From contig NZ_JAGQAG010000001.1 of NCBI RefSeq assembly GCF_021405525.1, forward strand, positions 1,426,001-1,490,000: a DNA stretch of 64,000 nt, in the 5' to 3' direction. This DNA comes from Ruegeria pomeroyi. GTDB taxonomy: Bacteria > Pseudomonadota > Alphaproteobacteria > Rhodobacterales > Rhodobacteraceae. Numbering within the stretch: position 1 is the first letter of the stretch; every line of letters starts with the position of its first letter. A program made the translations under genes and the position numbers. The notes beneath the pieces are model-generated. The model was given only the letters and a program-made list of their open reading frames with translations. It did not search any database and was not told the origin of the DNA. Of this stretch, positions 56,614 to 64,000 are shown one piece after another.

Positions 56614-58677
56614 ATGTCCGACGCGAACCCATACGCTTTGCTTTTTGAACCGGTTAAGATCGGCCCGGTAACAGCCCGCAACCGGTTCTTTCAGGTACCG
56701 CATTGCACCGGGCTGGGTCATCTGCGTCCGCGCGCCGATGCCGGTGTGCGGGGGATAAAGGCCGCTGGCGGCTGGGCGGTGGTTTCGAACCAGGAAACCG
56801 AGATTCATCCCACCTCGGATCTTTCGCCCTTTCCCGAGGGGCGGCTTTGGGATGACCGTGACATTCCAGCTTTGCGGCTGATGACGGACGCCGTGCACGA
56901 ACATGGGGCGTTGGCCGCGATCCAGCTGGTGCATAACGGCAACCACGCCGTTAACCATCTGAGCCGCGCGCCGATCTTGGCCCCCTCCGAGATGAGCGCC
57001 GATCTGGCGATGCCGAAACACGCCCGCGCCATGGACAAGACCGATATCCGCGAGTTGCGCCGCTGGCACCGAGATGCAGCGCTGCGCGCCAAACAGGCCG
57101 GCGCCGATATCATTTATGTCTATGCCGGACATTCCATGTCGATCGCCCAGCATTTCATGCTGCCGCATATGAACACCCGCAGCGACGAATATGGCGGGTC
57201 GCTGGAAAACCGCGTGCGGCTTGCGCGCGAGTTGCTGGAGGACACGCGCGAGGCGGTGGGCGACACCTGTGCCGTGGCCTTCCGTTTCGCCATTGACGAG
57301 ATGCAGGGACCCGACGGCATGCAGGCCGCCGAAGAGGGCCGCGCCGTGGTCGAGTTGCTGGCCGATCTGCCCGACCTGTGGGATGTCAATGTTTCGGGCT
57401 GGGACAATGACAGCATCACCACCCGGTTTCAGCCGCAGGACGGATACCAGAACGACGTACTCGCCTTCGTCAAGCAGGTGACCGGCAAGCCCGTCGTGGG
57501 CGTGGGCCGGCTGACCTCGCCCGACCTTATGGTGTCGATGGTCAGAAAGGGGATCGTGGACCTGATCGGCGCGGCGCGGCCCTCGATCGCCGACCCGTTC
57601 CTGCCGACCAAGATCCGCGAAGGCCGCATCGACGAGATCCGCGAATGCATCGGCTGCAATATCTGCGTCGCCTCGGACAATCTGGGCATTCCGATCCGCT
57701 GCACCCAGAACCCGACCATGGGCGAGGAATGGCGGCGTGGCTGGCATCCCGAGGTCATCACCTCGAAGGGCAAGCAGAACGAGGTTCTGGTGATCGGCGG
57801 TGGCCCGGCCGGGCTGGAATGCGCCATGCAGATGGCCCGGCGCGGCTATGAGGTGACACTGGCCGAGGCATCGTCCGAATTCGGCGGGCGCGTGGCCCGT
57901 GAAAGCCGCCTGCCGGGGCTGTCGGCCTGGGGCCGGGTGATGGACTATCGCCTGAACGACCTGAACCGGCGCGCCAATGTGCGTATGTTCACCAACAGCG
58001 CGCTGGATGCGGCGCAGGTCGCCGAACTGGGCATCGGCAACGTGTTTGTGGCGACCGGCGCCCATTGGCGCCGCGACGGCATCGGCCGCAACACCCAACG
58101 CCACGCACCAGACATCGCGGCGGGCGCAACCATCCTGACACCCGACGACATCCTGTCGGGCCAGATGCCCCCTGTGGGCCCGGTCCTGGTCTATGATGAC
58201 GACAATGTCTATCTGGCGGGCGTGATTGCCGAGAAGCTGGCCTTGGCCGGTCTGGAGGTGATCTTTGCCACGCCCGAGAGCCTGGTTTCCAGCTTCACCG
58301 TGAACACTCTGGAACAGCATCGCATTCAGGCCCGGCTGATCGACCTGGGCGTGGACATCCGCTGCAACCAGAAGCTTGCGGCGCTTGGCACAGGCAATGC
58401 CACCCTGACCTGCGCCTTTACCGGGCGACAGCTACCGGTGGTCTGCGAGTCTGCGGTGCTGGTGACCGAGCGCATCCGCGAGACCACCCTGCACGCCAGC
58501 CTGAAGCCGCTGAACCTGACCACGCTCGAGCTGATCGGGGATGCCGCGCAGCCGGGCCTGATCGTCGATGCGGTATTCTCCGGCCATCGCGCCGCCCGTG
58601 ATTTCGAACGCCCGAGACAGGATGCCGACAAGGATTGGTTCCGCCGTGAAATCATCGACCTGAGAGAGGAGTCGTGA
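56614..58677 (+). CDS. Trimethylamine-dehydrogenase-like flavoprotein (old-yellow-enzyme/Fe-S/NAD-type)
   Basis: 687 aa with the three-part plan of trimethylamine dehydrogenase and DgcA-like demethylases: an OYE barrel (1-370), an iron-sulfur motif and a C-terminal pyridine-nucleotide-like domain (about 390-480, EVLVIGGGPAGLECAMQMAR). Cys31 in QVPHCTG matches the TMADH cysteine that binds FMN covalently. The [4Fe-4S] ligands are Cys345, 348, 351 and 363 (ECIGCNICVASDNLGIPIRC). The active-site Tyr and His appear as YVYAGH. It probably oxidises a secondary or tertiary N-methyl amine to formaldehyde and the smaller amine. First enzyme gene after the transporter. Confidence 0.88.
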   Translation: MSDANPYALLFEPVKIGPVTARNRFFQVPHCTGLGHLRPRADAGVRGIKAAGGWAVVSNQETEIHPTSDLSPFPEGRLWDDRDIPALRLMTDAVHEHGALAAIQLVHNGNHAVNHLSRAPILAPSEMSADLAMPKHARAMDKTDIRELRRWHRDAALRAKQAGADIIYVYAGHSMSIAQHFMLPHMNTRSDEYGGSLENRVRLARELLEDTREAVGDTCAVAFRFAIDEMQGPDGMQAAEEGRAVVELLADLPDLWDVNVSGWDNDSITTRFQPQDGYQNDVLAFVKQVTGKPVVGVGRLTSPDLMVSMVRKGIVDLIGAARPSIADPFLPTKIREGRIDEIRECIGCNICVASDNLGIPIRCTQNPTMGEEWRRGWHPEVITSKGKQNEVLVIGGGPAGLECAMQMARRGYEVTLAEASSEFGGRVARESRLPGLSAWGRVMDYRLNDLNRRANVRMFTNSALDAAQVAELGIGNVFVATGAHWRRDGIGRNTQRHAPDIAAGATILTPDDILSGQMPPVGPVLVYDDDNVYLAGVIAEKLALAGLEVIFATPESLVSSFTVNTLEQHRIQARLIDLGVDIRCNQKLAALGTGNATLTCAFTGRQLPVVCESAVLVTERIRETTLHASLKPLNLTTLELIGDAAQPGLIVDAVFSGHRAARDFERPRQDADKDWFRREIIDLREES

Positions 58678-58678
58678 C

Positions 58679-59911
58679 ATGACCGGACGCCCCCCCGAAC
58701 TGGACGCGCTGATTGCCGAATACCACCCCGGACTGGCCATGCCGCGCGGGTTTTACACCTCGCAAGCGATCTATGATCACGATATCGCGCGGGTCTGGAA
58801 CCGGAACTGGCTCTGGGCCGGGCACGAAAGCCAGATCCCCGAGGCTGGGGATTATGTCTTGCTCGATTACGGGTCGGAATCGATCATCATCGTGCGCGAC
58901 CGCGACGGCGGGGTGCGCGCACATTTGAATATCTGCCGGCATCGCGGCTCGCGCATCTGCACCGAGGCTGAGGGAACGGCGCGCGTCTTTGCCTGCCCCT
59001 ATCATGCCTGGACCTTTGAGTTGACAGGCGAGTTGCGCGCGGGCCGGGCTATGGGGCCGGATTTCGACCCCTCGCGCTGGGGGCTGTTCCCGGTCCGGGT
59101 GACGCTGTTCCAGGGACTGATCTTTGTCTGCTGCGACGCGGACACACCGGCACTGGAGCCGGCGCTGGCGCAACTGGCCCCGCTGACCGCGCCCTATGGG
59201 CTGGACCGTCTGAAGGTGGCGCACAAGGCCAGCTATCCGGTGCTCGCCAACTGGAAACTGGCGGTCGAGAACTATCTGGAATGCTATCATTGCGGCCCGG
59301 CGCATCAGGAATATTCGCGCTCGCACAGCCTGAAATCGCCCAAGGAAATGGCCGAGCTCGTGGGTCCGCTAGCGGAACGCGCGGCGGCGGCGGGGCTGTC
59401 CTCCGAGATGCTGGACCTGACCGGGGCGGCCGCTCCGACGCCGTTCACCGGCGCCTATCTGCGCCGCTATCCGCTTTATCCCGGCTACGATACCGGCAGT
59501 CGCGATGGCGCGCCCCTGGCACCGCTTCTGGGTGACCTCAAAGGGTATGACGGCGGTGCCACCGACATGGGGATCGGGCCACTCAACTGGTTCCTGGTCT
59601 ATTCCGATCACCTGGTCGGCTACCGTTTCCTGCCCCGCGACGTGCAGCAGACCGACATCGAGGTGGTCTGGATGGTCCATGCCGACGCTGAAGAGGGGCG
59701 CGACTATGACCGCGAAGCGCTCACCTGGCTCTGGCATGTCACCTCTCAGGATGACGAACGCATCATCCGGCACAATCAGGCCGGCGTGAACTCGGCCTAT
59801 TTCCAGCCCGGCCCGTTGAGCGAAATGGAAGGCTGGGTGGGCGATTTCTACAACTTCTATCTACGCATGATCGGGCCGGACCCAGAATTCAGGAAGGCAG
59901 CAAATGGTTGA
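58679..59911 (+). CDS. Rieske-type oxygenase alpha subunit (GbcA/stachydrine demethylase-like)
   Basis: 410 aa. The Rieske [2Fe-2S] motif is complete: Cys86-x-His88 and Cys106-x2-His109. The catalytic domain carries the mononuclear iron site with NYLECYHCGPAHQEYS (about residue 200) and a late acidic ligand region. Related Rieske enzymes (glycine betaine, carnitine and stachydrine demethylases) hydroxylate an N-methyl or aliphatic position with release of formaldehyde. No reductase or ferredoxin gene is in this cluster, so electrons must come from elsewhere. It starts 1 base after the TMADH-like gene and overlaps mttB. Confidence 0.87.
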   Translation: MTGRPPELDALIAEYHPGLAMPRGFYTSQAIYDHDIARVWNRNWLWAGHESQIPEAGDYVLLDYGSESIIIVRDRDGGVRAHLNICRHRGSRICTEAEGTARVFACPYHAWTFELTGELRAGRAMGPDFDPSRWGLFPVRVTLFQGLIFVCCDADTPALEPALAQLAPLTAPYGLDRLKVAHKASYPVLANWKLAVENYLECYHCGPAHQEYSRSHSLKSPKEMAELVGPLAERAAAAGLSSEMLDLTGAAAPTPFTGAYLRRYPLYPGYDTGSRDGAPLAPLLGDLKGYDGGATDMGIGPLNWFLVYSDHLVGYRFLPRDVQQTDIEVVWMVHADAEEGRDYDREALTWLWHVTSQDDERIIRHNQAGVNSAYFQPGPLSEMEGWVGDFYNFYLRMIGPDPEFRKAANG

Positions 59912-61472
59912 GACACCCACAAAACCCCGTCGGCGGGGTGGCGGCGGACGTGCCGCGCGGATCGCGGTGCAGCAGGCGACCACCGGTAACGAGGCGGTAC
60001 ATGGCGGGATGCAGGGCGGGCGGTACAAACCGCTCAGCCAGCGCGACATGGAAAGCATCCACTCGGCCGCGCTGACCGTGCTGGAACGCACCGGCGTGTC
60101 CGATCACTTTCCCGAATTGCTGGATCTTGTCCTGCCCAAGGGCGCGGTGCTGAACGAACATGGCCGCCTGTGCTTTCCCCGCGCGCTGATGGAGGACCTG
60201 CTCTCTGTCGCCGCAAAGGAGTTCTATGTCTTTGCGCGAGGCGAGCGTGAGGGCAAGGATGACATGCACTGCACCGCCGAAAGCGTCTATTTCGCCAATT
60301 CGGGCACGGCGGTCACCACCTTCGACTACGAAACGAGGTCCTATCGCCCCTCGACCCTGCGCGACGTCTACGATTTCACCCGGCTGGTGGATCAACTGGA
60401 AAACATCCACATGCTGGGCGATACGGTTCTGGCCACCGATGTGACGGACGATTTCGCCCATGACATGAACACCGTCTACGCGATGCTGGCGGGCAGCCAG
60501 AAACCCGCCTGCCTGACCTTTCGCGACCGCAGCCACATCCCGCACGCGATCCGCATGTTCGACCTGGCCTCGGGCGGCGAAGGCAGTTTCATGAAAAAGC
60601 CCAGCGTGATCTTTGGCGGCTGCCCGATGGTTTCGCCCCTGCGGATCGGGCGCGAGAACATGGAGCTTCTGATCGACACCGCCAAACTGGGCCTGACCGT
60701 CGATCTGGCGGTGCCGCCGCAGGCCGGGGCCACCGCCCCCGCCACGCTGGCCGGAACACTGGTGCAGACCGTGGCCGAAACCCTCGCTTGCGTGGCAATC
60801 GTCAACCTGATCACCCCCGGCTGTCCGGTCTGCTTTGCCGCCTGGCCCTTCATCACCGATCTGCGCAGCGGCTCGTTCACCGGGGGCAGCGGCGAACAGG
60901 CGCTGATCGGGGCCGCCGCGGTACAGATGGGCAATTTCTATGGCCTGCCCACTTCCGTGGGCGCGGGGATGACCGACGCCAAGGTGCCTGATGCGCAATA
61001 CGGGTTGGAAAAGGCGCTGACCTTTTCGCTGGCCGCCCATGCGGGTGCCAACCGGCTGTGCGAGTTCGGCGGCATGATCGGCAGCTTGATGGGATGCAGT
61101 TTCGAAAGCATGGTCATCGACGACGAGGCCGGCGGCATGATCCTGCGCACCCTGCGCGGGATAGAGGTTTCGGACGAGACCATGGCCGTGGACGTGATCC
61201 ACAAATGCGCCCTCGACCCCGGTCATTTCCTCGGCAACTCCCATACGCTCACCTACATGAATACCGAGTTCGTCTATCCGCAGCTGATGGATCGCGAGCG
61301 CACCGACACCTGGGAGAACGAGGGTAAGACTGACCTTCTGGAACGGGCGCGGGACAAGGCCAACACGATCTTGGACAGTCATTTCCCCAACTATTTCGGC
61401 GCCGCCGACGCAGAGGTGCGTGCGGAGTTTCCGATCATCATGTCAGAAGAGGAGATGGCTCGCCGTGGATAA
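59904..61472 (+). CDS. MttB-family methyltransferase, non-pyrrolysine (second paralogue)
   Basis: 522 aa MttB-superfamily protein, distantly similar to the gene at 33104 (shared basic Arg/Gly N-terminus and SIHSAALTVLERTGVSD-type segment). No in-frame TAG occurs, so it is the pyrrolysine-free type, as MtgB. Such enzymes take a methyl group from a quaternary amine and pass it to a cobalt corrinoid protein, which is not encoded in this window. In an operon with TMADH-like and Rieske enzymes, it may remove the first methyl group from the quaternary amine or compete with the Rieske enzyme. It overlaps both neighbouring genes by 8 bases. Confidence 0.83.
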   Translation: MVETPTKPRRRGGGGRAARIAVQQATTGNEAVHGGMQGGRYKPLSQRDMESIHSAALTVLERTGVSDHFPELLDLVLPKGAVLNEHGRLCFPRALMEDLLSVAAKEFYVFARGEREGKDDMHCTAESVYFANSGTAVTTFDYETRSYRPSTLRDVYDFTRLVDQLENIHMLGDTVLATDVTDDFAHDMNTVYAMLAGSQKPACLTFRDRSHIPHAIRMFDLASGGEGSFMKKPSVIFGGCPMVSPLRIGRENMELLIDTAKLGLTVDLAVPPQAGATAPATLAGTLVQTVAETLACVAIVNLITPGCPVCFAAWPFITDLRSGSFTGGSGEQALIGAAAVQMGNFYGLPTSVGAGMTDAKVPDAQYGLEKALTFSLAAHAGANRLCEFGGMIGSLMGCSFESMVIDDEAGGMILRTLRGIEVSDETMAVDVIHKCALDPGHFLGNSHTLTYMNTEFVYPQLMDRERTDTWENEGKTDLLERARDKANTILDSHFPNYFGAADAEVRAEFPIIMSEEEMARRG

Positions 61473-62805
61473 CACCGAACTCAGAGCCTGGGATAACGGT
61501 CATTTCGTTCACCCGTGGGAAGGCATGGCCGCTGTAGGTCAGAACGACCGAACTTTTGTCGAAACTGCCAGCGGCATTCATATCGTCAACGACAAGGGCG
61601 AACGGCTGATCGACGGGCCCGGCGGCATGTGGTGCACCCAGATCGGTTACGGCCGCACAGAGATGGCCGATGCGATGGCGGAACAGGCGCGTCAGCTTGC
61701 CTATTTCTCGCCCTTCAACAACACCAACTCGATCGCCACACGGTTTGCTCGCGAACTGGCAAAGCGGGCGCCGGGCGATCTGAACCACGTGTTCTTCACC
61801 ACCGGCGGCTCTACCGCGGTCGACAGCGCCCTGCGGTTTATCCAGTTCCGCAACAACCTGATGGGACATCCCGACAAGAAGATCGTAATTTCACGGCAGA
61901 AGGCCTATCACGGCAGCACCTATCTGGCCGCCAGCGTCAGCGGCAAAGAGCGTGACCGGCTGTGGTTGGATAAGGCCGATGACCTGGCCCATTTCCTGCC
62001 GAATGTGAACCCGCTGTATCGTGCCGAGGGCCAGAGTGTCGCGGACTTCCTGGACGAAAAGATCGCGGATCTGGAAAACGCGATCCTGACCTTTGGGGCG
62101 GATAGGGTGGCCGCCTTCATCGCAGAGCCAATCCTTGCGTCGGGCGGAGTGATTGTCCCGCCCGAAGGCTATCACAAGCGCTGTCTCGAAATCTGCCGCC
62201 GCCATGACGTGCTCTATATCTCTGACGAGGTCGTGACCGCCTTCGGGCGGCTGGGTCACTGGTTCGCCTCGAAGGACGTGTTCGGCATTCAGCCCGATAT
62301 CATCACCTGCGCCAAGGGAATGACATCGGGTTATGCCCCGATGGGGGCCGCGATCATTTCCGACCGGCTGATTGCCGACATCGCCGGGAACGATGCCACA
62401 TTCTCAAACGGGTACACCTATTCCGGCCATCCGGTTTGCGCCGCCGCCGGGCTGACCAGCATGGAGATCATCGAACGCGAAGGCATTCTGGAACATGTCC
62501 GGCAGGTCGCGCCGGTGTTCCAGGAACGGCTGCACGATCTGCGCCGGATCGGCATTGTCACCGACACCCGCGGCATGGGGCTGATGGGGTGCGTGCAGTG
62601 CTCGCTCGACGGGAATAAAACCAGCTTGCTGGAAGGCGACTATGAGATCGGCGCGCGGATCGATGCCGAATGCCAGAAACGGGGTCTGCTGGTTCGACCT
62701 ATCATCAATATGTGCGTGATGTCACCGCCCCTGATCATCAGTGAGGATCAGATTCACCAAATGTTTGATGTCTTGGGGGACGGAATCCGCGCGTCGGAAA
62801 TATGA
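61465..62805 (+). CDS. Class III aminotransferase (omega-amino acid type)
   Basis: 446 aa PLP enzyme of the omega-transaminase group. The pyridoxal lysine is about Lys284 (TCAKGMTSGYAPMGAA), and the DEVVTAFGRLG segment (about residue 253) and FTTGGSTAVDSALRF (about 111) are typical. It transfers the amino group of an amine or omega-amino acid to pyruvate or 2-oxoglutarate. GTG 61465 is chosen: it follows a GAGGAG-type ribosome site and overlaps the mttB end. In this operon it would take the primary amine left after demethylation. IS copy C begins 6 bases after its stop. Confidence 0.86.
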   Translation: MDNTELRAWDNGHFVHPWEGMAAVGQNDRTFVETASGIHIVNDKGERLIDGPGGMWCTQIGYGRTEMADAMAEQARQLAYFSPFNNTNSIATRFARELAKRAPGDLNHVFFTTGGSTAVDSALRFIQFRNNLMGHPDKKIVISRQKAYHGSTYLAASVSGKERDRLWLDKADDLAHFLPNVNPLYRAEGQSVADFLDEKIADLENAILTFGADRVAAFIAEPILASGGVIVPPEGYHKRCLEICRRHDVLYISDEVVTAFGRLGHWFASKDVFGIQPDIITCAKGMTSGYAPMGAAIISDRLIADIAGNDATFSNGYTYSGHPVCAAAGLTSMEIIEREGILEHVRQVAPVFQERLHDLRRIGIVTDTRGMGLMGCVQCSLDGNKTSLLEGDYEIGARIDAECQKRGLLVRPIINMCVMSPPLIISEDQIHQMFDVLGDGIRASEI

Positions 62806-62810
62806 GTTGT

Positions 62811-63649
62811 GGTATTGTCAAAGGTATGAACGGCGGTCTCAGATGGCATCCGGTTGAGACGGGCAGGGCGGTCTCGTAGCCTCTGAGGATGCCGAGACGC
62901 GATCCGTTCATATACTTCCACAGCAGTCCAGAGATCATTCGTCTGGCGGTGATGCTGTAGGTCAGATTTCCGCGATCGCTGCATAATGTCGAGGAGCTGC
63001 TTCACGAGCGCGGCGTCGATGTCAGTCACGAAACGATCCGGTTCTGGTGGCAAAGGTTTGGCCCGATGCTTGCGTCCGAGATCCGCAGGAAATGCGCGGA
63101 TCGGCTTCGGTCCTGGCCGCAGTGGCGTTGGCACTTGGATGAGATGTTCGTGAAGATCAATGGCGAGCGGTACTACCTTTGGCGGGCCGTCGATCACGAA
63201 GGCGAGGTCCTGGAAAGCTTTGTGACAAAGACGCGGGACAAGAAGGCTGCATTGAAAATCCTCAGAAAATCAATGAAGCGCCACGGTCGACCTCATGTCC
63301 TGGTGATCGACCGGTTGAGGTCCTATGGTGCGGCGATGAAAGCCATCGGCAATGCCCATCGGCAGGAAACGGGTCGCTGGCTGAACAACAGGGCGGAGAA
63401 TTCGCATCTGCCATTCCGACGCCGCGCGCCGGCAATGCAACGCTTTCGGCGCGTGCGAAGTTTGCAGAAGTTTGCTTCCGACCACGCCTCGGTCTTCAAC
63501 CATTCCAACTCGCAGCGCAGCCTCACCAGCCGACAGAATTTCAGGTTGAACCGCGCCGCTGCTCTTGTCGAGTGGCGCCAACTTGCTGCGGCATAAAGGG
63601 CAGGGTTACTGTCCGAGCTGAGACCGGTTTGAAGCTGTCTGACACCTCC
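62811..63649 (+). mobile_element. IS6-type insertion sequence copy C (near complete)
   Basis: An element of about 839 bases, bounded by GGTATTGTCAAAGG on the left and, inverted, GGAGGTGTCAGACA on the right, which share GG and TGTCA as imperfect terminal repeats. A further inverted 9-base repeat occurs inside (62834-62842 and 63618-63626). It contains the transposase at 62889. The length and DDE-type transposase fit the IS6 family. It is tightly inserted between the aminotransferase stop and the end of the betaine-type ATPase gene. The exact ends remain approximate. Confidence 0.8.
62889..63596 (+). pseudogene. IS6-family transposase with an in-frame amber codon
   Basis: The full frame from ATG 62889 to TAA 63594 would encode 235 aa, the normal length, but codon 24 is TAG (62958-62960) where active relatives typically have Tyr (MLYVRFP). 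After it come the DDE residues in WHLDEMFVKINGERYYLW (first Asp), VLVIDRLRSYGAA (second Asp) and NNRAENSHLPFRRR (Glu). The catalytic core is otherwise open from ATG 63066. Relic A has the same amber codon. Unless it is read through or restarted, this copy is inactive. Confidence 0.85.
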
Positions 63650-63660
63650 TCATTGTGCTG

Positions 63661-64000
63661 TCAGTTCCGCCGCGTGCTCGCGTCTGATGCAACGCGCGGC
63701 ACCAGTGCTTTGACCAAGTTTGTCATATCGAGCGTTCCCTCAGGCACACCATCGCGCATCACGATAAAACGATGCGACGTGTCGCCGCCCGAGCGGGCAA
63801 TCATGCTTTCCAGCGTATCGTCATGATCGACCTCGCCATGGGCGTCGGGCGGTACCGGCTGCCCATCGAGCGGAGTCATGATCGAGCGGACCCGCAGCAC
63901 CCGGGCCCGGTTGATGTCGCTGACGAAGTCCTCGATATACGGATCGTTCGGATTGAGCAGGATATGCTGCGGCTCGCCCTGCTGCACGATATAGCCGTCC
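63661..64000 (-). CDS. C-terminal part of a glycine betaine/proline-type ABC transporter ATPase (partial)
   Basis: The visible 112 residues, read on the minus strand from the window edge, begin DGYIVQQGEPQHILLNPNDP, then YIEDFVSDINRARVLRVRSI. This is the end of the ATPase domain and the start of the CBS-type region found in ProV/OpuAA importers of glycine betaine or proline betaine. The last part (SHRFIVMRDGVPEGTLDMTN) is CBS-like. The gene runs off the window. Its stop codon is 12 bases from the right end of IS copy C. The substrate fits the methylamine theme of the neighbouring operon. Confidence 0.8.
   Translation of the reverse strand, partial: DGYIVQQGEPQHILLNPNDPYIEDFVSDINRARVLRVRSIMTPLDGQPVPPDAHGEVDHDDTLESMIARSGGDTSHRFIVMRDGVPEGTLDMTNLVKALVPRVASDASTRRN

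Noticed and set aside
62958-62960. Amber codon as a sign of pyrrolysine use
   Set aside because: It lies in a transposase relic, not in an MttB gene. Neither MttB paralogue has an in-frame TAG, and no pyl genes or tRNA-Pyl are seen.

Overview
The window is GC-rich, gene-dense DNA. It looks like the chromosome of an alphaproteobacterium of the order Rhodobacterales (Roseobacter/Ruegeria/Rhodobacter group). The grounds are a complete complex I (nuo) operon interrupted by small genes of the kind seen in that order (DUF5333- and DUF5337-type proteins, small lipoproteins, a long NuoE), the nuo-birA-coaX-rnj order, a DUF3572/DUF983 complement, non-pyrrolysine MttB paralogues, and a TetR/PotABCD-like methylamine locus. 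No rRNA, CRISPR array or prophage was seen. The species is not assigned.

Layout. 1-3832 is the end of a leucine degradation operon: the last codons of a probable mccB, then mccA, HMG-CoA lyase and methylglutaconyl-CoA hydratase. 3931-23918 is the nuo operon, from a sigma70-like promoter to a clear intrinsic terminator. It holds all fourteen nuoA-N genes plus eleven inserted genes, many joined by 4-base ATGA or GTGA overlaps: a 57-aa membrane peptide, a PAPS-type sulfotransferase, three small lipoproteins, a NuoE-linked membrane protein, DUF5337- and DUF5333-like proteins, a glycosyltransferase-like protein and a carboxymuconolactone-decarboxylase-like protein. birA, coaX and rnj follow. 27213-32987 holds NUDIX and DUF983 genes, an EF-hand/ECF sigma/anti-sigma/metal-sensor module, a PleD-like diguanylate cyclase, DUF3572 and a HAD phosphatase. 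33104-39696 holds an MttB-family methyltransferase, a DUF4153 membrane protein, a heme-site-less H-NOX protein coupled to an HNOBA-like/GGDEF cyclase, and a peptidoglycan-binding protein. 39699-46857 is on the minus strand: CbiX-like, AEC transporter, and an operon SPOR lipoprotein - D,D-carboxypeptidase - tmk - holB - tatD - MBL hydrolase. A tRNA-Ser(UGA) lies at 47066-47155.

From the tRNA to 63.65 kb the region looks like an accessory island. Four remnants of one IS6-type insertion sequence, at 47.2, 51.3, 51.7 and 62.8 kb and all in the same orientation, bracket two cargo blocks. The first is a Lon-like AAA+ protease with a companion Usp-like gene. The second is a TetR-controlled operon: a four-gene spermidine/betaine-type ABC transporter, a TMADH-like flavoprotein, a Rieske oxygenase, an MttB-type methyltransferase and a class III aminotransferase. 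My inference is that this second block imports an N-methylated (probably quaternary) amine and strips its methyl groups one by one before transamination. The substrate is not known. The window ends inside a glycine-betaine-type ABC ATPase gene (ProV/OpuAA-like).

The strongest points for follow-up are the N-demethylation operon with a perfect palindromic operator over its promoter, the IS6 relic series that supplies the C-terminal tail of the TetR regulator, a repeated double-hairpin element with conserved loops but different stems, the H-NOX protein that lacks its heme histidine, and a sequence motif shared between the NuoE extension and its neighbour.
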